Below, one piece after another: positions 48,361-58,622 of a stretch of 64,000 nucleotides of DNA; the stretch's first letter is position 1; the number at the start of each line of letters is the position of its first letter. Both the position numbers and the translations under genes were made by a program. The DNA is from Tenrec ecaudatus. Lineage: Eukaryota > Chordata > Mammalia > Afrosoricida > Tenrecidae. Under the pieces are notes generated by a model. The model was not told the DNA's origin. It did no database searches and saw nothing but the letters and a program-made list of their open reading frames with translations. Where the stretch lies: contig NC_134538.1 in NCBI RefSeq assembly GCF_050624435.1, positions 126,400,937 through 126,464,936 on the forward strand. Reading direction: 5' to 3'.

Positions 48361-48600
48361 AGATGTCAGACAGGGCAAGATATGACAATATAATAATTTA
48401 TAAATTATCAAGGGCAAATGAGAGAGGGAGGAGTGGGGAGGGAGGGAAAAAAAGAGGACGTGATGCAAAGGGCTTAAGTGGAGAGGAAATGCTTTGAAAA
48501 TGATGAGGGCAAAGAATGTACAGATGTGCTTTGCACAATTGATGTATGTATGGATTGTGATAAGAGTTGTATGAGTCCCTAATAAAATGTTTTTAAAAAA
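48361..48600 (+). mobile_element. L1 3' end nested in an L1
   Basis: 240 bp of L1 3' terminus ending CCTAATAAAATG with an A-rich tail, flanked by a 16-bp duplication of L1 ORF2 sequence, GAAAACAACAATGAGG (48,345-48,360) and GAAAACAATAATGAGG (48,601-48,616), one mismatch. Confidence 0.95.
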
Positions 48601-49251
48601 GAAAACAATAATGAGGTACCACGTAACACCCTCAAAGATAGCCCAAATGAAAAAAATCAGAAAGCAACAAGTGTTGGAGGGGCTCTGGGGAGACAGGAAC
48701 TCTCATCCATTGCTGGTGGACCTGTAAGTATGTACAGCCACTATGGAAATCAATCTGGTGATATCTAAAACAGATGGCAATCTAGTTACCATACGACCCA
48801 GCAATCCCCCTACTCGGCATATACCCAGAAGAGGCGAGAAACAAACCAAGGCCAGATATCTGTGCTCCAATGTTCATTGCGGCACAGTTCATAATTACAA
48901 GGAGTTGGACACAGCCTAAATTTCCATCAACTGATGACTGGATTAAAAAGCTGTGGTACATACATACAATGGAGTACTGTGCACCGCTAAAAAGCAGTGA
49001 TGAATGCATGAAGCACATTGCTGCATTGGAAGAACTGGAGGAAATCATGCTAAGCAAAGTAAGCCAAGCACAAAAGGACAAGTACAATATGATTCCGCTG
49101 AGGTAAGCTTTAAAAATAAATGTAAAAGGGCATAGGGAAAAAGCTACTGTATACAAACATTCCTGGGGTGAGGACCAGGTAGTATGGCAGGGGCCAGACC
49201 AAATCCAGGGATATATGTGGTAGTCAACTAAAAAGGAGGTGGGGAAAGGAA

Positions 49252-49253
<2 letters not shown>

Positions 49254-49302
<49 letters not shown>
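49254..49302. repeat. (AT)n microsatellite inside the L1 3' UTR
   Basis: About 24-25 AT units in the first 200 bp of the L1 3' UTR; cruciform-capable. Confidence 0.97.
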
Positions 49303-49308
<6 letters not shown>

Positions 49309-50562
49309 GGACAGTGGGGCCACAGGGCACTAACCCACCCAAGGGGAGGGTATTGTTTGTATCTCCACAGGGAAAAATGGACCAGACTTCAACCCGGTTC
49401 TCCAAAATGTGAATGAAACGTGCCGGCGTTGAGTATGGAATCATTGGAGAGGTCTGAGGGGCTGGCACCAATCCCAAATACTATGTATACACTTGCCCCT
49501 CCCCTCAGAAGAATTTATTTCAAAGGACGGCATTGAATCTGCAGCTCTGGGAGAGGGATATATCTGATTGGAGCACACGGGAGCAGATGAAGGGGGAGGA
49601 GGAGAGAGTGGAGCACATCCTGGCCCACCAGGCCTTGCAGACGATGATCCCAAGTAGAGCAGCCAGTCCACAGAGGACCATATGGCCGGCCCCACTATGA
49701 GACACGACATCCCTCACTAACCCAGAGCCCTATAGGGGACAACACTGGAGACACAGTGTGGAAATTGCGCCCAATCTGATCCCACCACACTGAGGCAAAA
49801 CAGTTAGGAGGTGCAACAGAACAGCAAGGGAATGGAGCAGCGAGGTCTTCAGGGAATGCTGAAGGTGGACTTTGGGGCCAAGGCATGGTGCCCCAACAGT
49901 CTGGACTGGAAAATACTCCTAAAGGCCAACAAACAGTCCTTGAACAAACTACAATCTTTTCTTTCTTGTGTTGTTGGTTTTTTTTGGTCATTGGTTTGCT
50001 GTTGTTGTTTTGCTGTATATTGTTGCTTAGTTTTGCTCTGTCTTGTCTTTGTGCATATTATTATCTCCGCAGGTCTGTCTAAGTAAGATAGGCTGGATGA
50101 ACAATCTGGAGGAGAAAACAATGTGACTGACAGTTCTTGGGGGGGGGCATGGGAGTCGGGGAGGTGGGGAGAAAGGTAGTAGTGTTAACAAACCCAGGGA
50201 CAAGGGAACAAACAAGGGAACAACAAGTGATCCAAATCGGTGGTGAGGAGGATGTAGGAGGCCTGGTAGGGCATGATCAAGGGTAATGTAACCAAGAAGA
50301 ATTATTGAAACCCAAATGAATACTGAGCATGATAGTGGGACAAGAGAAAAGTAAAAGGAAAGAGCTGGGAGGCAAAGGGCATTTATAGAGGTCTAAATAA
50401 AGGAATATACATATGTAACTATTTTTTATGAGAATGGGGAAATAGATCTATGTGCATATATTTATAGATTTAGTATAAAGGTAGCAGAAGGACACTGGGC
50501 CTCCACTCAAGTATTCCCTCAATACAAGAATACTTTTTTCTATTAAATTGGCATTCTATGAT

Positions 50563-51058
50563 GCTCACCTTCCCGACACAACCGCTGAAGACAAAGCAAG
50601 TGAATAAGCAAATGTGGTGAAGAAAGCTGATGGTGATGAGCTATCAAAAGATAAAGCGTCCGGGGTTTTAAAAGCTTGAAGGTAAACATGTGGCCATCTA
50701 GTTCAGAAGTAACAAAGCCCACATGGAGAAAGCACACTAGCCTGCGTGATCACAAGGTGCCAAAGGGATCAGTTATCAGGTATCAAAGAACAAAAACTCA
50801 TATCATTGTGTGCTCACCTCCCTGATATGATCGCTGAAGACAAATGGGTGCATAAGCAAATGTGGCAAAGAAAGCTGATGGTTCCTGGCTATCAAAAGAT
50901 ATAGCATCTGGGGTCTTAAAGGCTTGAAGGTAAACAAGAGGCTATCTAGCTCAGAAGCAACAAAGCCCACATGGAAGAAGCACCCCAGCCTGTGCGATCA
51001 CGAGGTGTCAAAGGGATCTGGTATCAGGCATCATCAGAACAAAAATTATATCATAGTG
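50563..51058 (+). repeat. Two tandem ~249-bp units in the L1 3' UTR
   Basis: Both units start GCTCACCT, then read AAGCAAATGTGG, AAGAAAGCTGATGGT, GGGTNTTAAA-GCTTGAAGGTAAAC and AAGCCCACATGGA. The inverted L1 at 38,852-39,325 also has two; copies at 8.5, 15.4 and 46.0 kb have one. Confidence 0.93.
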
Positions 51059-51695
51059 AATGATGTGGGGAGTGCAGAGTGGAGACCCAAAGCCCATTTG
51101 TAGGCCATTGGGCATCCCCTTTTAGAAGGGTCTCAGGGAGGAGATGAGCCAGTCAGGGAAAGATGTAGCAACTATGAAACCTACAACTTTCCTTTAACTC
51201 CTGAATGCTTCCTCCTCCCCCACTATCATGATCCCAATTCTACCTTACAAATCTGGCTAGACCAGAGGATGCACACTAGTATAGATAAGAACTGGAAACA
51301 CAGGGAATCCAGGGCGGATGATCCCTTCTGGACCAGTGTTGTGAGTGGCGATTCTGCAAGGATAGAGGGAGGGTGGCTTGGAAAGGGGGATCTGATTACA
51401 AGGATCTGCATATAACCTCCTCCTTGGGGGACGGACAACAGAAAGTGGGTGAAGAAAGACATTGGACAGGGCAAGATATGACAAAATAATAATTTATAAA
51501 TTATCAAGGGTTCATGAGGGAGTGGGGGCAGGGATGGAGGGGAAAAATGAGGAGCTGATATCAGGGGCTTAAGTGGAGAGCAAATGTTTTGAGAATGATG
51601 AGGACAATGAATGTACAGATGTGCTTTACACAATTGATGTATGTATGGATTGTGTTAAGAGTTGTATGAGCCCCTAATAAAACTATTTTAAAAAT

Positions 51696-52320
51696 CTGAC
51701 TTTTCTTTCTTGAGAATTTGAATTAGAAACAATAAATGGTAGTCAATGCTATGGCTGCAGTAGACCCTGGATAAATATAGGTCTTGTTTATCCTTTCAAT
51801 TGCCTCCTCTCTCTCCAGCTTTTGAGTGGGTAGTTGTTGCACTTACAAGACTTGATCATGATACAATCTTAACTATTGATATGAAATGCGGTATTGTTTA
51901 CTGTCGAGAGTCATTGTTCATGGTAAACTTCAGCCAAACCATTGACTTGCCTGTACTGTACACCTGTTTTGGCAGCTGCAGAAAAACAAGTGAATGTCTC
52001 TTTCTAATATGTTTAATTTCCCATGTGTGAAAACAAATTTTGTGGTACTCTTAATTCATTGTTAGCTCTTAGAGTTCTTTTGCAATAGTTTCCAGTCTGA
52101 CTCTCTGAGAAAGTACAACAAATTGCCTTATAAATCATCAACCAAAGAATCAATATCAGCCTTGTTCTGTTAAAGAATTCAAGGTGAATAGTCTGAATAA
52201 AAGACTGTCCTTGCACTGCAAGGTTCAAAAGAACTTATCAACTATCTCATTATCTGACACTTTGCATTTACTACCATAGTAAAAATTTATACTATTTCAT
52301 CATTGTGTGCATTAGTGATG
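51696..52320. other. Unique intergenic DNA
   Basis: No gene or repeat recognised. Confidence 0.5.
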
Positions 52321-52560
52321 TATGTCTGGCAGTGATGCATGCTGAGGTGGAAGGCATTAGGACTGCTAGCTGTGATGGTTAAGGGTCCCCGTCAACTTGG
52401 CTGGGCCATGACTCTCTCTGCTTTTGCAGTTATCTAGTGACGCAGTGATTTTTCGCTTTGTGATTTGACGTGGTCCTCCACCGTTTTCTATAATGCTGAT
52501 TTTTTAAAAAAAATAACGGGCTAGGCTTTGGAACTTAAACATGAGAAATGTAGTCTGAAA
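52321..52560 (+). mobile_element. Unclassified interspersed repeat (start)
   Basis: TGTGATGGTTAAGGGTCCCC and GTCAACTTGGCTGGGCC belong to a common mammalian repeat start, shared with 62,575-62,790. Family not named. Confidence 0.5.
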
Positions 52561-52827
52561 AATGAAAGCAAAGGAAATCATATAATTCTATCGAGACAAG
52601 GTCATGTTAGTAAAATGGTTTGAACCAGAATATAACTCGAGAAGTGAATGCTTGTTTTGTGATCAGTATTAACCTAACAGGAATATCAGAACAAAAACTG
52701 ACTTTGGATTATGGTTATTGATTTCATAATTAATGCAAATAAAAATTGTAGTCAGAGAGCTGATTCAGTGTATTAAGCGAAACATTTTTTTAAAAATACT
52801 ATGGAATCTCCAAGGCTGGAAGAGATG

Positions 52828-52940
52828 ATTGTTGTTGTGTGCTATCTATAGGATACACAGCAACCCTAGAGAGCAGAGTAAAATTACCTCACAGAATTTC
52901 CTGGGCTTACGTCTTTACAAAAACAGATTGCCAGAGGGTG
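52828..52940 (-). mobile_element. AfroSINE tail half, diverged
   Basis: GCAACCCTAGAGAGCAGAGT and ATTTCCTGGGCTTACGTCTT follow the antisense SINE body. Confidence 0.55.
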
Positions 52941-53728
52941 GCGAAGAAATATTGTGGTGAAGCAGACGGTGCCTGGCTATCATAAAGTATAGTATCTGGG
53001 GTCTTAAACACTTGTCTTCGAACAAGCAGCCATCAAAGTGAAGCATCATCTAAGTCCACATGGAAGAAGCACACAAGACTGTGATCCAATGATTATAAAT
53101 AGTAAAATCCAAATCCGAAGGAAGGAATGATATCAGAGCTTAAATTGTGAACTCCCAAATTTTCAGAAGGCTACGGAGGGCAGTGGGAGTCCCAAATCCA
53201 TTTTCAGGGTCCCCACATGGATTAAGGCTCTGGTGAATCCCCTCTGACCATAGTTGAGGGAGGTGAATAATCTTATCATACAGAGAATATTATAAACTCG
53301 ATTATGGCAGATGTAATTACCTAGGTTAAAATGTAATAGTGCCTGGTCTCCCTTTTGATTCATTTTAAATTTCTTTTAGTTTTTAATATTTCCTGCTTTC
53401 CCCCCCTTAACTCAAGTCTTTTCTCTGGTTTCTTTTGATATTTTCTTTTTAGAAAAGAAATATTGCTGTTTTTCTCTCTCTTTTTTTGGTATGTTTTTCC
53501 AGTATATGAGATTCAAGAGACTTATCTAGAGACAGTAACTGGTATAATGGCTTATTGGAAACACAGAAAGGGAAACTGGAGGGCAATGGGAAGTTAACAA
53601 TGAATACAAGAAGGATGAAAATGGTCTACTACTGATTATAATGAGGACCATACAACTCTTTTTAATACAAATGACTATGAAAGTGTATGCCATATCAGTG
53701 ATGTCTCAATGAAACGATTTTAAAATGA
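52941..53728 (+). mobile_element. Diverged L1 3' UTR
   Basis: GGTGCCTGGCTATCATAAAG, ATCTGGGGTCTTAAACACTT and AAGTCCACATGGAAGAAGCA match the ~249-bp internal unit, followed by diverged sequence to CTCAATGAAACGATTTTAAA. An older or different subfamily. Confidence 0.75.
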
Positions 53729-53734
53729 AGAAGC

Positions 53735-53995
53735 AGCAGAGCTTGTGGGGTCGAAGCCCTGGCCTTTTGATTACTAGCTGTGCCCTTAACCAGTGTACCA
53801 CCAGTGATTTTAAAAAACTACTCATCACATCATTTCTGACCCACATTGACCTTGTATGGGTTTTCCAAGACTGTCAATCTCTATAGGAACAGTTTCATCT
53901 CCTCCCACTCCCCAATAGCAACTGGTGGCTTTGAACCATTAACCTCGAAGTTAGCAGCTCATAGCCTCACTCACAATGCCACTGAGGGCTGCAGG
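53735..53995 (-). mobile_element. Two AfroSINE fragments
   Basis: A head-complement fragment (53,735-53,805, ending CAGTGTACCACCAG) is followed by a longer antisense copy (53,806-53,995) with TGGTGGCTTTGAACCATTAA and CACAATGCCACTGAGGGCTG. Confidence 0.75.
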
Positions 53996-54131
53996 AGAGA
54001 GCACACAGGTCACATCATTAATTGTTAATTTCATGATTGACTCACGCCCAAGGTCCTAAAAAAATAAAGTCACACCTCCCCGACATTGTAGTTGATGCCA
54101 GGAAATATCTACCATTCATCATACCCTAAAT

Positions 54132-54590
54132 CAGCGGTTCTCCACGTTTCTCAGGCCCTCACCCTGTTAGCTCCTCATGTGATGGTGACCCCCAACCGTA
54201 ACATTATTTTCGCTGCTATTTCAGAACTGTAAATTTGCTATTGCCATGAATCATAATGTAAATATCTGATATGCAGGAGTATTTTCATTGTTACAAATGG
54301 AACTTAATTAAAGCATAGGAATTAATTACAAACACAATATATAATTATATATTGTGAAATATTTATTTCTAATTACAAATACTAAATGAAATTTTGTCTT
54401 TAAGCATGGTGTAGCATGGGTAACAGTCTTGCCAGGTATGTGGGCAAATCTGCATGTGGGCGGACCCGCTTGGAGATGGATAGAGGTTCCTAAGACCACT
54501 GGAAATACGTGTTTTCTGATGGGTTTAGGCGACCCTTTCAGGGGTCATTCAACCACAAAGGGGTTGCGACCCACAGGTTGAGAACCGCTG
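54132..54590 (+). mobile_element. SPIN-type hAT element, 459 bp, perfect target duplication
   Basis: Termini CAGCGGTTCTCCACG and GGTTGAGAACCGCTG, perfect 8-bp duplication CCCTAAAT at 54,124-54,131 and 54,591-54,598. The interior (ATTGTTACAAATGG, AAAGCATAGGAATTAATTAC, AAGCATGGTGTAGCATGGG) is present only in this copy; the other three in the window are deleted forms of 190-195 bp. No transposase. Confidence 0.95.
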
Positions 54591-54789
54591 CCCTAAATCT
54601 ACAAAAAGGATTAGGTGCAGTTTTGAAATGTAGCTATGCTTTTAAAATACGGTTCGTATAATTGTTTGGAAAAATTGTGCTTTTTGCTTCTATAATTCCT
54701 GGGGGGCAGGTGTTAAGCATTAGGCAGAAATGGATAATACTCCCCCAAATTGGTTCTCTTTAACCTTCAAATGGGAGAATGGCAGAACG

Positions 54790-54828
54790 GCGTACTCCTG
54801 TCAAGAGTTACAGTCTCAGAAACCCACG
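54790..54828 (+). mobile_element. AfroSINE fragment
   Basis: GTACTCCTGTCAAGAGTTAC and TCTCAGAAACCCAC match the SINE body only. Confidence 0.6.
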
Positions 54829-54837
54829 AGAGTACGA

Positions 54838-55545
54838 AGTCCTTGGTGGGGCAGTGATTATGTGTTGGGTGTTAAGCGACGGTGACCAGATGTCCAGATT
54901 TTTAACAATTTTTCCTGCGTCCCGTGGCCTTTTCAAAAATTCCCTATTATCCAGGGTGGATGATACCTTCAGGACCAGGGGTGTGAGGGGCGATACTGGG
55001 AGAGTGAAGGGTGAGTGGGTTGGAAAGGGGGAAATGATTACAAGGATCCACATGTGACCTCCTCCCTGGGAGAGGGACGGCAGAGAAGGGGGGAAGGGAG
55101 ACTCCTGATAGGGCAAGATAGGACAAAATAACGAGGTATAGATTACCAAGGGCACATGAGGGAAGGGGGAGCGGGGAGGGAGGGGACAAAAAAGGAGGAC
55201 CTGATGCAAAGGGTTTAAGTGGAGAGCAAATGCTTTGAGAATGATTGGGGCAGGGAATGTATGGATGTGCTTTATACAATTGATGTATGTATATGTATGG
55301 ATTGTGATAAGAGTTGTATGAGCACCTAATAAAATGTTTTTTTTTAAGTCCCTATTTTTGGAAAGAATGCACAACCAGCTAAGGTATACGGTTTTCGGCC
55401 GCCATGTGGCTATTTCGCCAGGATGAGTTTTATCAACGGTGTCCCGCTTTACCAGTGTTAAAATCCGGTCACCTTACGCTAAGCACAAGGGCAATACTTC
55501 ATAAACCACCAGCAGCTCCCCGGGAGAACGCTGAGACTCCACTCG
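54838..55545 (+). mobile_element. AfroSINE split by a hAT-like element that is split by an L1
   Basis: The AfroSINE head (54,838-54,878, GTCCTTGGTGGGGCAGTGAT) resumes at 55,478 (AAACCACCAGCAGCTCCCC). Between them, 54,879-55,477 has short inverted ends (GGTGACCAGATGTCC and the complement of AAATCCGGTCACC) and an imperfect 8-bp duplication (GTTAAGCG, GCTAAGCA), suggesting a hAT-like element. An L1 3' end (54,949-55,345) lies within it. Confidence 0.65.
54949..55345 (+). mobile_element. L1 3' end, 5'-truncated
   Basis: ATCCAGGGTGGATGATACC to GCACCTAATAAAATG with a T-containing tail; 11-bp duplication AATTCCCTATT (54,938-54,948) and AAGTCCCTATT (55,346-55,356), one mismatch. Confidence 0.93.
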
Positions 55546-56399
55546 CACCCAGTTAGTGTCTGGGCGCCACGCACGGTTCGCCCGACGGCGGCGGCGCGCG
55601 ACTTCGAGTGCTTGCGGGGCGCGTGGCTACTCACAATGCAGACTCCGTCCTCAACCTTCCGGGCGCCCGGGGTTTCCGTTACTTGCGTTGCGTAGTAATT
55701 TTCCTCCAAAACGCAGAGGGTTGGAAGGAGGTTGGCTGGCTTTGGAATGCTCTGGGGCTGTGTTGGCCAGGACTCCGGCTAGGCGAACTCAGGGCTTGCG
55801 CCTTCTGTCACGCGGCTGGTCAGAGAGGTCACACACCCAAGCGGCTGGAGGCGCGGGGAGCTGGCCTCCAAGTCCTGGCCGGCGTGGGAGACGCGAGGCT
55901 GGGACGGGAGACACTGCCGCCGCCATGTGGGAAGGATGAGCAGCCTGAGGGAGGAACTGGTGGATGCAGACAGGGGACGCCCGTCTCTTTCCGTTCCCTA
56001 CTTTCTTCTCCGACGTGAGCGCGAGGGAAGTGGAGCCTCCGTTTGGCCCGGAGGCTTGGATTCAGACGCCCACGCTGAGGCGCCCTTAGTTTGCCTGAAG
56101 GCGAACCGCGCCGGCTCCGTGCCTGGAAAGGAAGGCACGGCCAACCCTTGGTCACCCGAGACCGGGGAGGACAGCCAAGGCCTCTCCGAGGCGGAGGCGC
56201 AGTGTTCGCGCCAGGCGCGCAGCGGCAGCGCCGCGTGGCTCCCGACGCCCGCCGGACGGCACGTGGGGACCGGGGCGCGAGGACCGGCGCTCTGGCCCGG
56301 GAAGCGTGGGAAGCGCCTGTCACGGGGGCCACGAGCGCGCCCTCGCGGCCCCCCTGCGCCGGCCCCCCTCCGAGCCCGGCGGCCTGAGCGGAGCGCGGC

Positions 56400-56769
56400 G
56401 CCCGTCGTCGGCGCGGTTGCCATGGTTTCCCGGGTCACGTGGCCGCCGCGGAGGGCGGGGGCGGGGCGTCCCCGGCGGGGGAGAGCCGAGGCGGCGGCGG
56501 GAGCGGGAGGAGCCGGAGATGCTGCCAGCCCTCCCGGGGCCGCGCTCGCTCAGCCGCCGCCGCCGCCGCCTCACGGAGCAGCCGCGCGCCGGGCTAGCCG
56601 GGCCGCCGGGCCCCAGAGCGCCGCGCTCGCCGCCCGCAGCGCCGCCAGCGCCCGCAGCGCTCGCCCGGGGGCCGCGCGGCCGAGGCCGGAGCGGGGCGAG
56701 GGCGGCGGCCGCCCGCGCGGGGCAGCCCCGGGCACTGGGCGCCCAGGCGCCCGCCGCCCCGCAGGCAGG
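56400..56769 (+). promoter_or_regulatory. PRKAR2B: PRKAR2B core promoter and 5' UTR
   Basis: This GC-rich stretch has no TATA box. Visible motifs are an X-box-like GGTTGCCATGGTTTCC at 56,415-56,430 (RFX-type), an E-box CACGTG at 56,436-56,441 (USF/MYC-type), and overlapping Sp1 GC boxes at 56,453-56,468. A CCG run lies at about 56,550-56,568. The arrangement fits a CpG-island promoter with dispersed start sites. The start site cannot be fixed from sequence; I infer it lies between about 56,470 and 56,600. An ATG at 56,519 would be in the leader only if transcription starts upstream of it. Confidence 0.7.
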
Positions 56770-56773
56770 ATGA
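56519..56773 (+). other. Upstream ORF overlapping the PRKAR2B start codon
   Basis: An 84-codon frame starts at an ATG with G at -3 and C at +4, which is a moderate context. It stops at TGA 56,771-56,773, overlapping the PRKAR2B ATG as ATGA. The predicted peptide is Arg/Pro/Ala-rich, as expected from GC-rich DNA, and resembles no family I know. If the leader includes it, it could lower translation of RII-beta or allow termination-reinitiation. Use depends on the true transcription start and on conservation, neither of which is visible here. Confidence 0.45.
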
Positions 56774-57076
56774 GCATCGAGATCCCGGCGGGGCTGACGG
56801 AGCTGCTGCAGGGCTTCACGGTGGAGGTGCTGCGGCAGCAGCCCGCCGACCTGCTGGAGTTCGCGCTGCAGCACTTCACGCGCCTGCAGCAGGAGAGCGG
56901 GCGCCGCGGCAGCGCGCGCTGGGGCCACGAGGGCCGGACCTGGGGGGACGCGGGCGCCGCCGCCGGGGGCGGCACCCCGGTCAAGGGCGTCAATTTCGCC
57001 GCGGAGCCCGGGCACGCCGACTCGGAGAACGGCGAGGAGGAGGAGGAGGAGGCCGCGGACGCAGGGGCGTTCAACG
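56770..57076 (+). CDS. PRKAR2B: PRKAR2B exon 1, coding part (PKA regulatory subunit II-beta, N-terminus)
   Basis: The frame opens at an ATG with A at -3 and encodes 102 residues plus one base before a GTGAGG donor at 57,077 (phase 1 intron). The protein begins [20 protein letters not shown] and closely matches mammalian RII-beta. Residues 1-45 form the dimerization/docking domain that pairs two R subunits and binds the amphipathic helix of AKAPs. Residues 46-102 are a linker with a Gly/Ala-rich stretch (about 61-69) and six consecutive Glu (89-94). In known RII-beta the autoinhibitor site and two cyclic-nucleotide-binding domains follow in later exons, so they are absent here. The holoenzyme inhibits PKA catalytic subunits until cAMP binds, and RII-beta is prominent in brain and fat. 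Differences from the human protein as I recall it lie mostly in the linker, while the docking helices are nearly unchanged. The exon boundary is where the conserved protein match ends; the open frame past it is not coding. Confidence 0.97.
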
Positions 57077-57967
57077 GTGAGGCCGGCCCCCCAGGCCCCC
57101 ACACCCCCATCGCCGTCGGGCGCTCGGCGCGCCCCTCCGGCACCTTGCCTCGCGCCGCGCCCGCGCCCGCTCCCCTCCCTGGCCTACCTTCCCATCCCGC
57201 CACCGCCCAGCACCCCTTTCGGGCGCCCACCTTCCGACGGGTGCCCTCCCCGGTCCCCCTCCCGGGGCGGAGAGAGCGCCCAGAGGCCCCTGTCAGCCGC
57301 GCCCCCGCTGCCCCTCCGCTCGGTCGCCGGCCGAGGAGGGCAGGTTTGGGTGGGCCCCGCGCCGACCACTCGGGCCTTGGGGAGCCAATGGTGCGCCTGC
57401 CCGCTGCTGCTGTGCGGGAAGGAAACGGGCTCCTGTGCGTCCCCGACGTTTGTTAACTGACTGTCCGTCGGGGAGAAAGAGCGAGGCTGTCACCCCGGAC
57501 GGGCCGTCTCTGGTCCGACCGTAGATTCCTTCAAAGGAGCATGAAATTGGAACCGCTGGAAGAACATTTCTGGTAATAGCTTGCGCATCCTTTGAAACAA
57601 AGTCATCCATTATTTTCCAATTGACCAGTCCTGTGCTGTTATTTTTGGACAGACAACAAAGGCTCCACTGAAGCCTGCGGTCCGTAGGGGTCTCTGGAAT
57701 GAGGACACGCGGTCAGTTGCCTTTTTTACCAAAATCACATATGAAATGATTGAGAGCCCCTTTTTTTTTAAGTGTGTGTGTGAGAGAAACGCTGCAGGAA
57801 GTTCCGAACGCTTGTTGGTTGTCTGTAGAATGAAAGCTAGTGAGTAATTGTAAGGACCGTGCCAGAGAACTGAAGCTGAAAAGAATGAATGGGGAAGGAA
57901 AAAAATAAATTTTCTCAAATAGCTGCTCCTGGTAACTCCCTCCCCTTCTGCTTACAACCCTCTTCCC

Positions 57968-58000
57968 CCAACACACACACACACACACACACACACACGA
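57968..58000 (+). repeat. (CA)n in intron 1
   Basis: About 15 CA units following CCCCCAACACAC. Confidence 0.95.
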
Positions 58001-58587
58001 TTCACAACCGCCTGTATTTACACAGGACTGGATCCCATCTTTACAGCTTCTGAGATACGATACCACGGAGTGTGAAGGTGGCAGAAAGCAAGCATGCCGG
58101 CAGCGTTGCACCAGCTTTTCGTTTATTTGCGCTGCGGGTGATTTGTGTGTCTGCAGTGCATTTCATATCATGAAAACGTTTTAAGGCGTCATTTCATTTC
58201 CCTGCACATTGTGCTGGGGGTGGCGGTGTTGCTTTTCTTTGCAGCGTTGCATGTTGAAATGGGCTGTGAAATGAATGTAATTTCAACTTGTCCAAAGCAA
58301 TTACACAAACCCTGGAAATAAGTACACTGTGAGCATAAAAGGGAAGATTGTTGCTTTTAACATTAATTCTGAACTACCTCGTTTCCCAGGGAGAATGTCA
58401 TCCTAGTCTTTGCTTTCTTTTTTTTTCTTTTTGCCCAAGATTTTATTAAATGCTTTTCTTTGTAGAAGCAAATGAAGGATAAGAGTCTGTCCTTTAGGTG
58501 CATGGGCACAAACTAATGATGGATGGCACAGAAAGGACAGAGGCATCACATACTTCTATTAAGCCTTTGAAACAGACACTCGATTAG

Positions 58588-58591
58588 GGAG

Positions 58592-58620
<29 letters not shown>
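58588..58620 (+). repeat. (AC)n in intron 1
   Basis: About 15 AC units between GGGAGACACACAC and GAGCTGGC. Confidence 0.95.

Positions 58621-58622
<2 letters not shown>

Larger units (their letters stand above)
48100..51695 (+). mobile_element. L1 3' third: end of ORF2 and long 3' UTR
   Basis: The ORF2 C-terminal region is recognisable at 48,600-49,106: PYDPAIPLLGIYP, then MFIAAQFIITRSW and DWIKKLWYIHTMEYCAPLK, ending SQAQKDKYNMIPLR and a stop. This aligns with the C-terminus of mammalian L1 ORF2p. The 3' UTR runs from 49,107 to about 51,690, roughly 2.6 kb, far longer than the human L1 one. It holds an (AT)n tract (49,254-49,302), two tandem ~249-bp units (50,563-50,811 and 50,812-51,058) and the terminus GAGCCCCTAATAAAACT. 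A second L1 end is inserted at 48,361-48,600. Upstream ORF2 is broken by stops. Confidence 0.92.
55550..57540. promoter_or_regulatory. CpG island over PRKAR2B promoter and exon 1
   Basis: GC content and CpG density rise abruptly at about 55,550, right after a nest of transposons, and fall away after about 57,540 inside intron 1. CpG is dense throughout, unlike the AT-rich, CpG-poor flanks. It contains several long open frames on both strands, which is expected where stop codons are rare. Boundaries were judged by eye. Confidence 0.9.

Noticed and set aside
48782-49477. A 231-residue minus-strand frame
   Set aside because: Antisense to L1 ORF2 and crosses the (AT)n tract, which translates as an Ile/Tyr repeat.
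1-55500. Exons of PIK3CG or another neighbour
   Set aside because: In human, PIK3CG lies upstream of PRKAR2B, so I looked for kinase or PI3K motifs. None were seen, which fits a large intergenic interval.
55829-57230. Long minus-strand frames (146-260 residues) in the CpG island
   Set aside because: Low-complexity Arg/Pro/Ala/Gly products antisense to exon 1 and promoter, with no domain; typical CpG-island shadows.
55927-57456. A 509-residue open frame spanning the PRKAR2B start
   Set aside because: It runs through the promoter, exon 1 and past the GTGAGG donor into intron 1; only 56,770-57,076 matches RII-beta. High GC explains the absence of stops.
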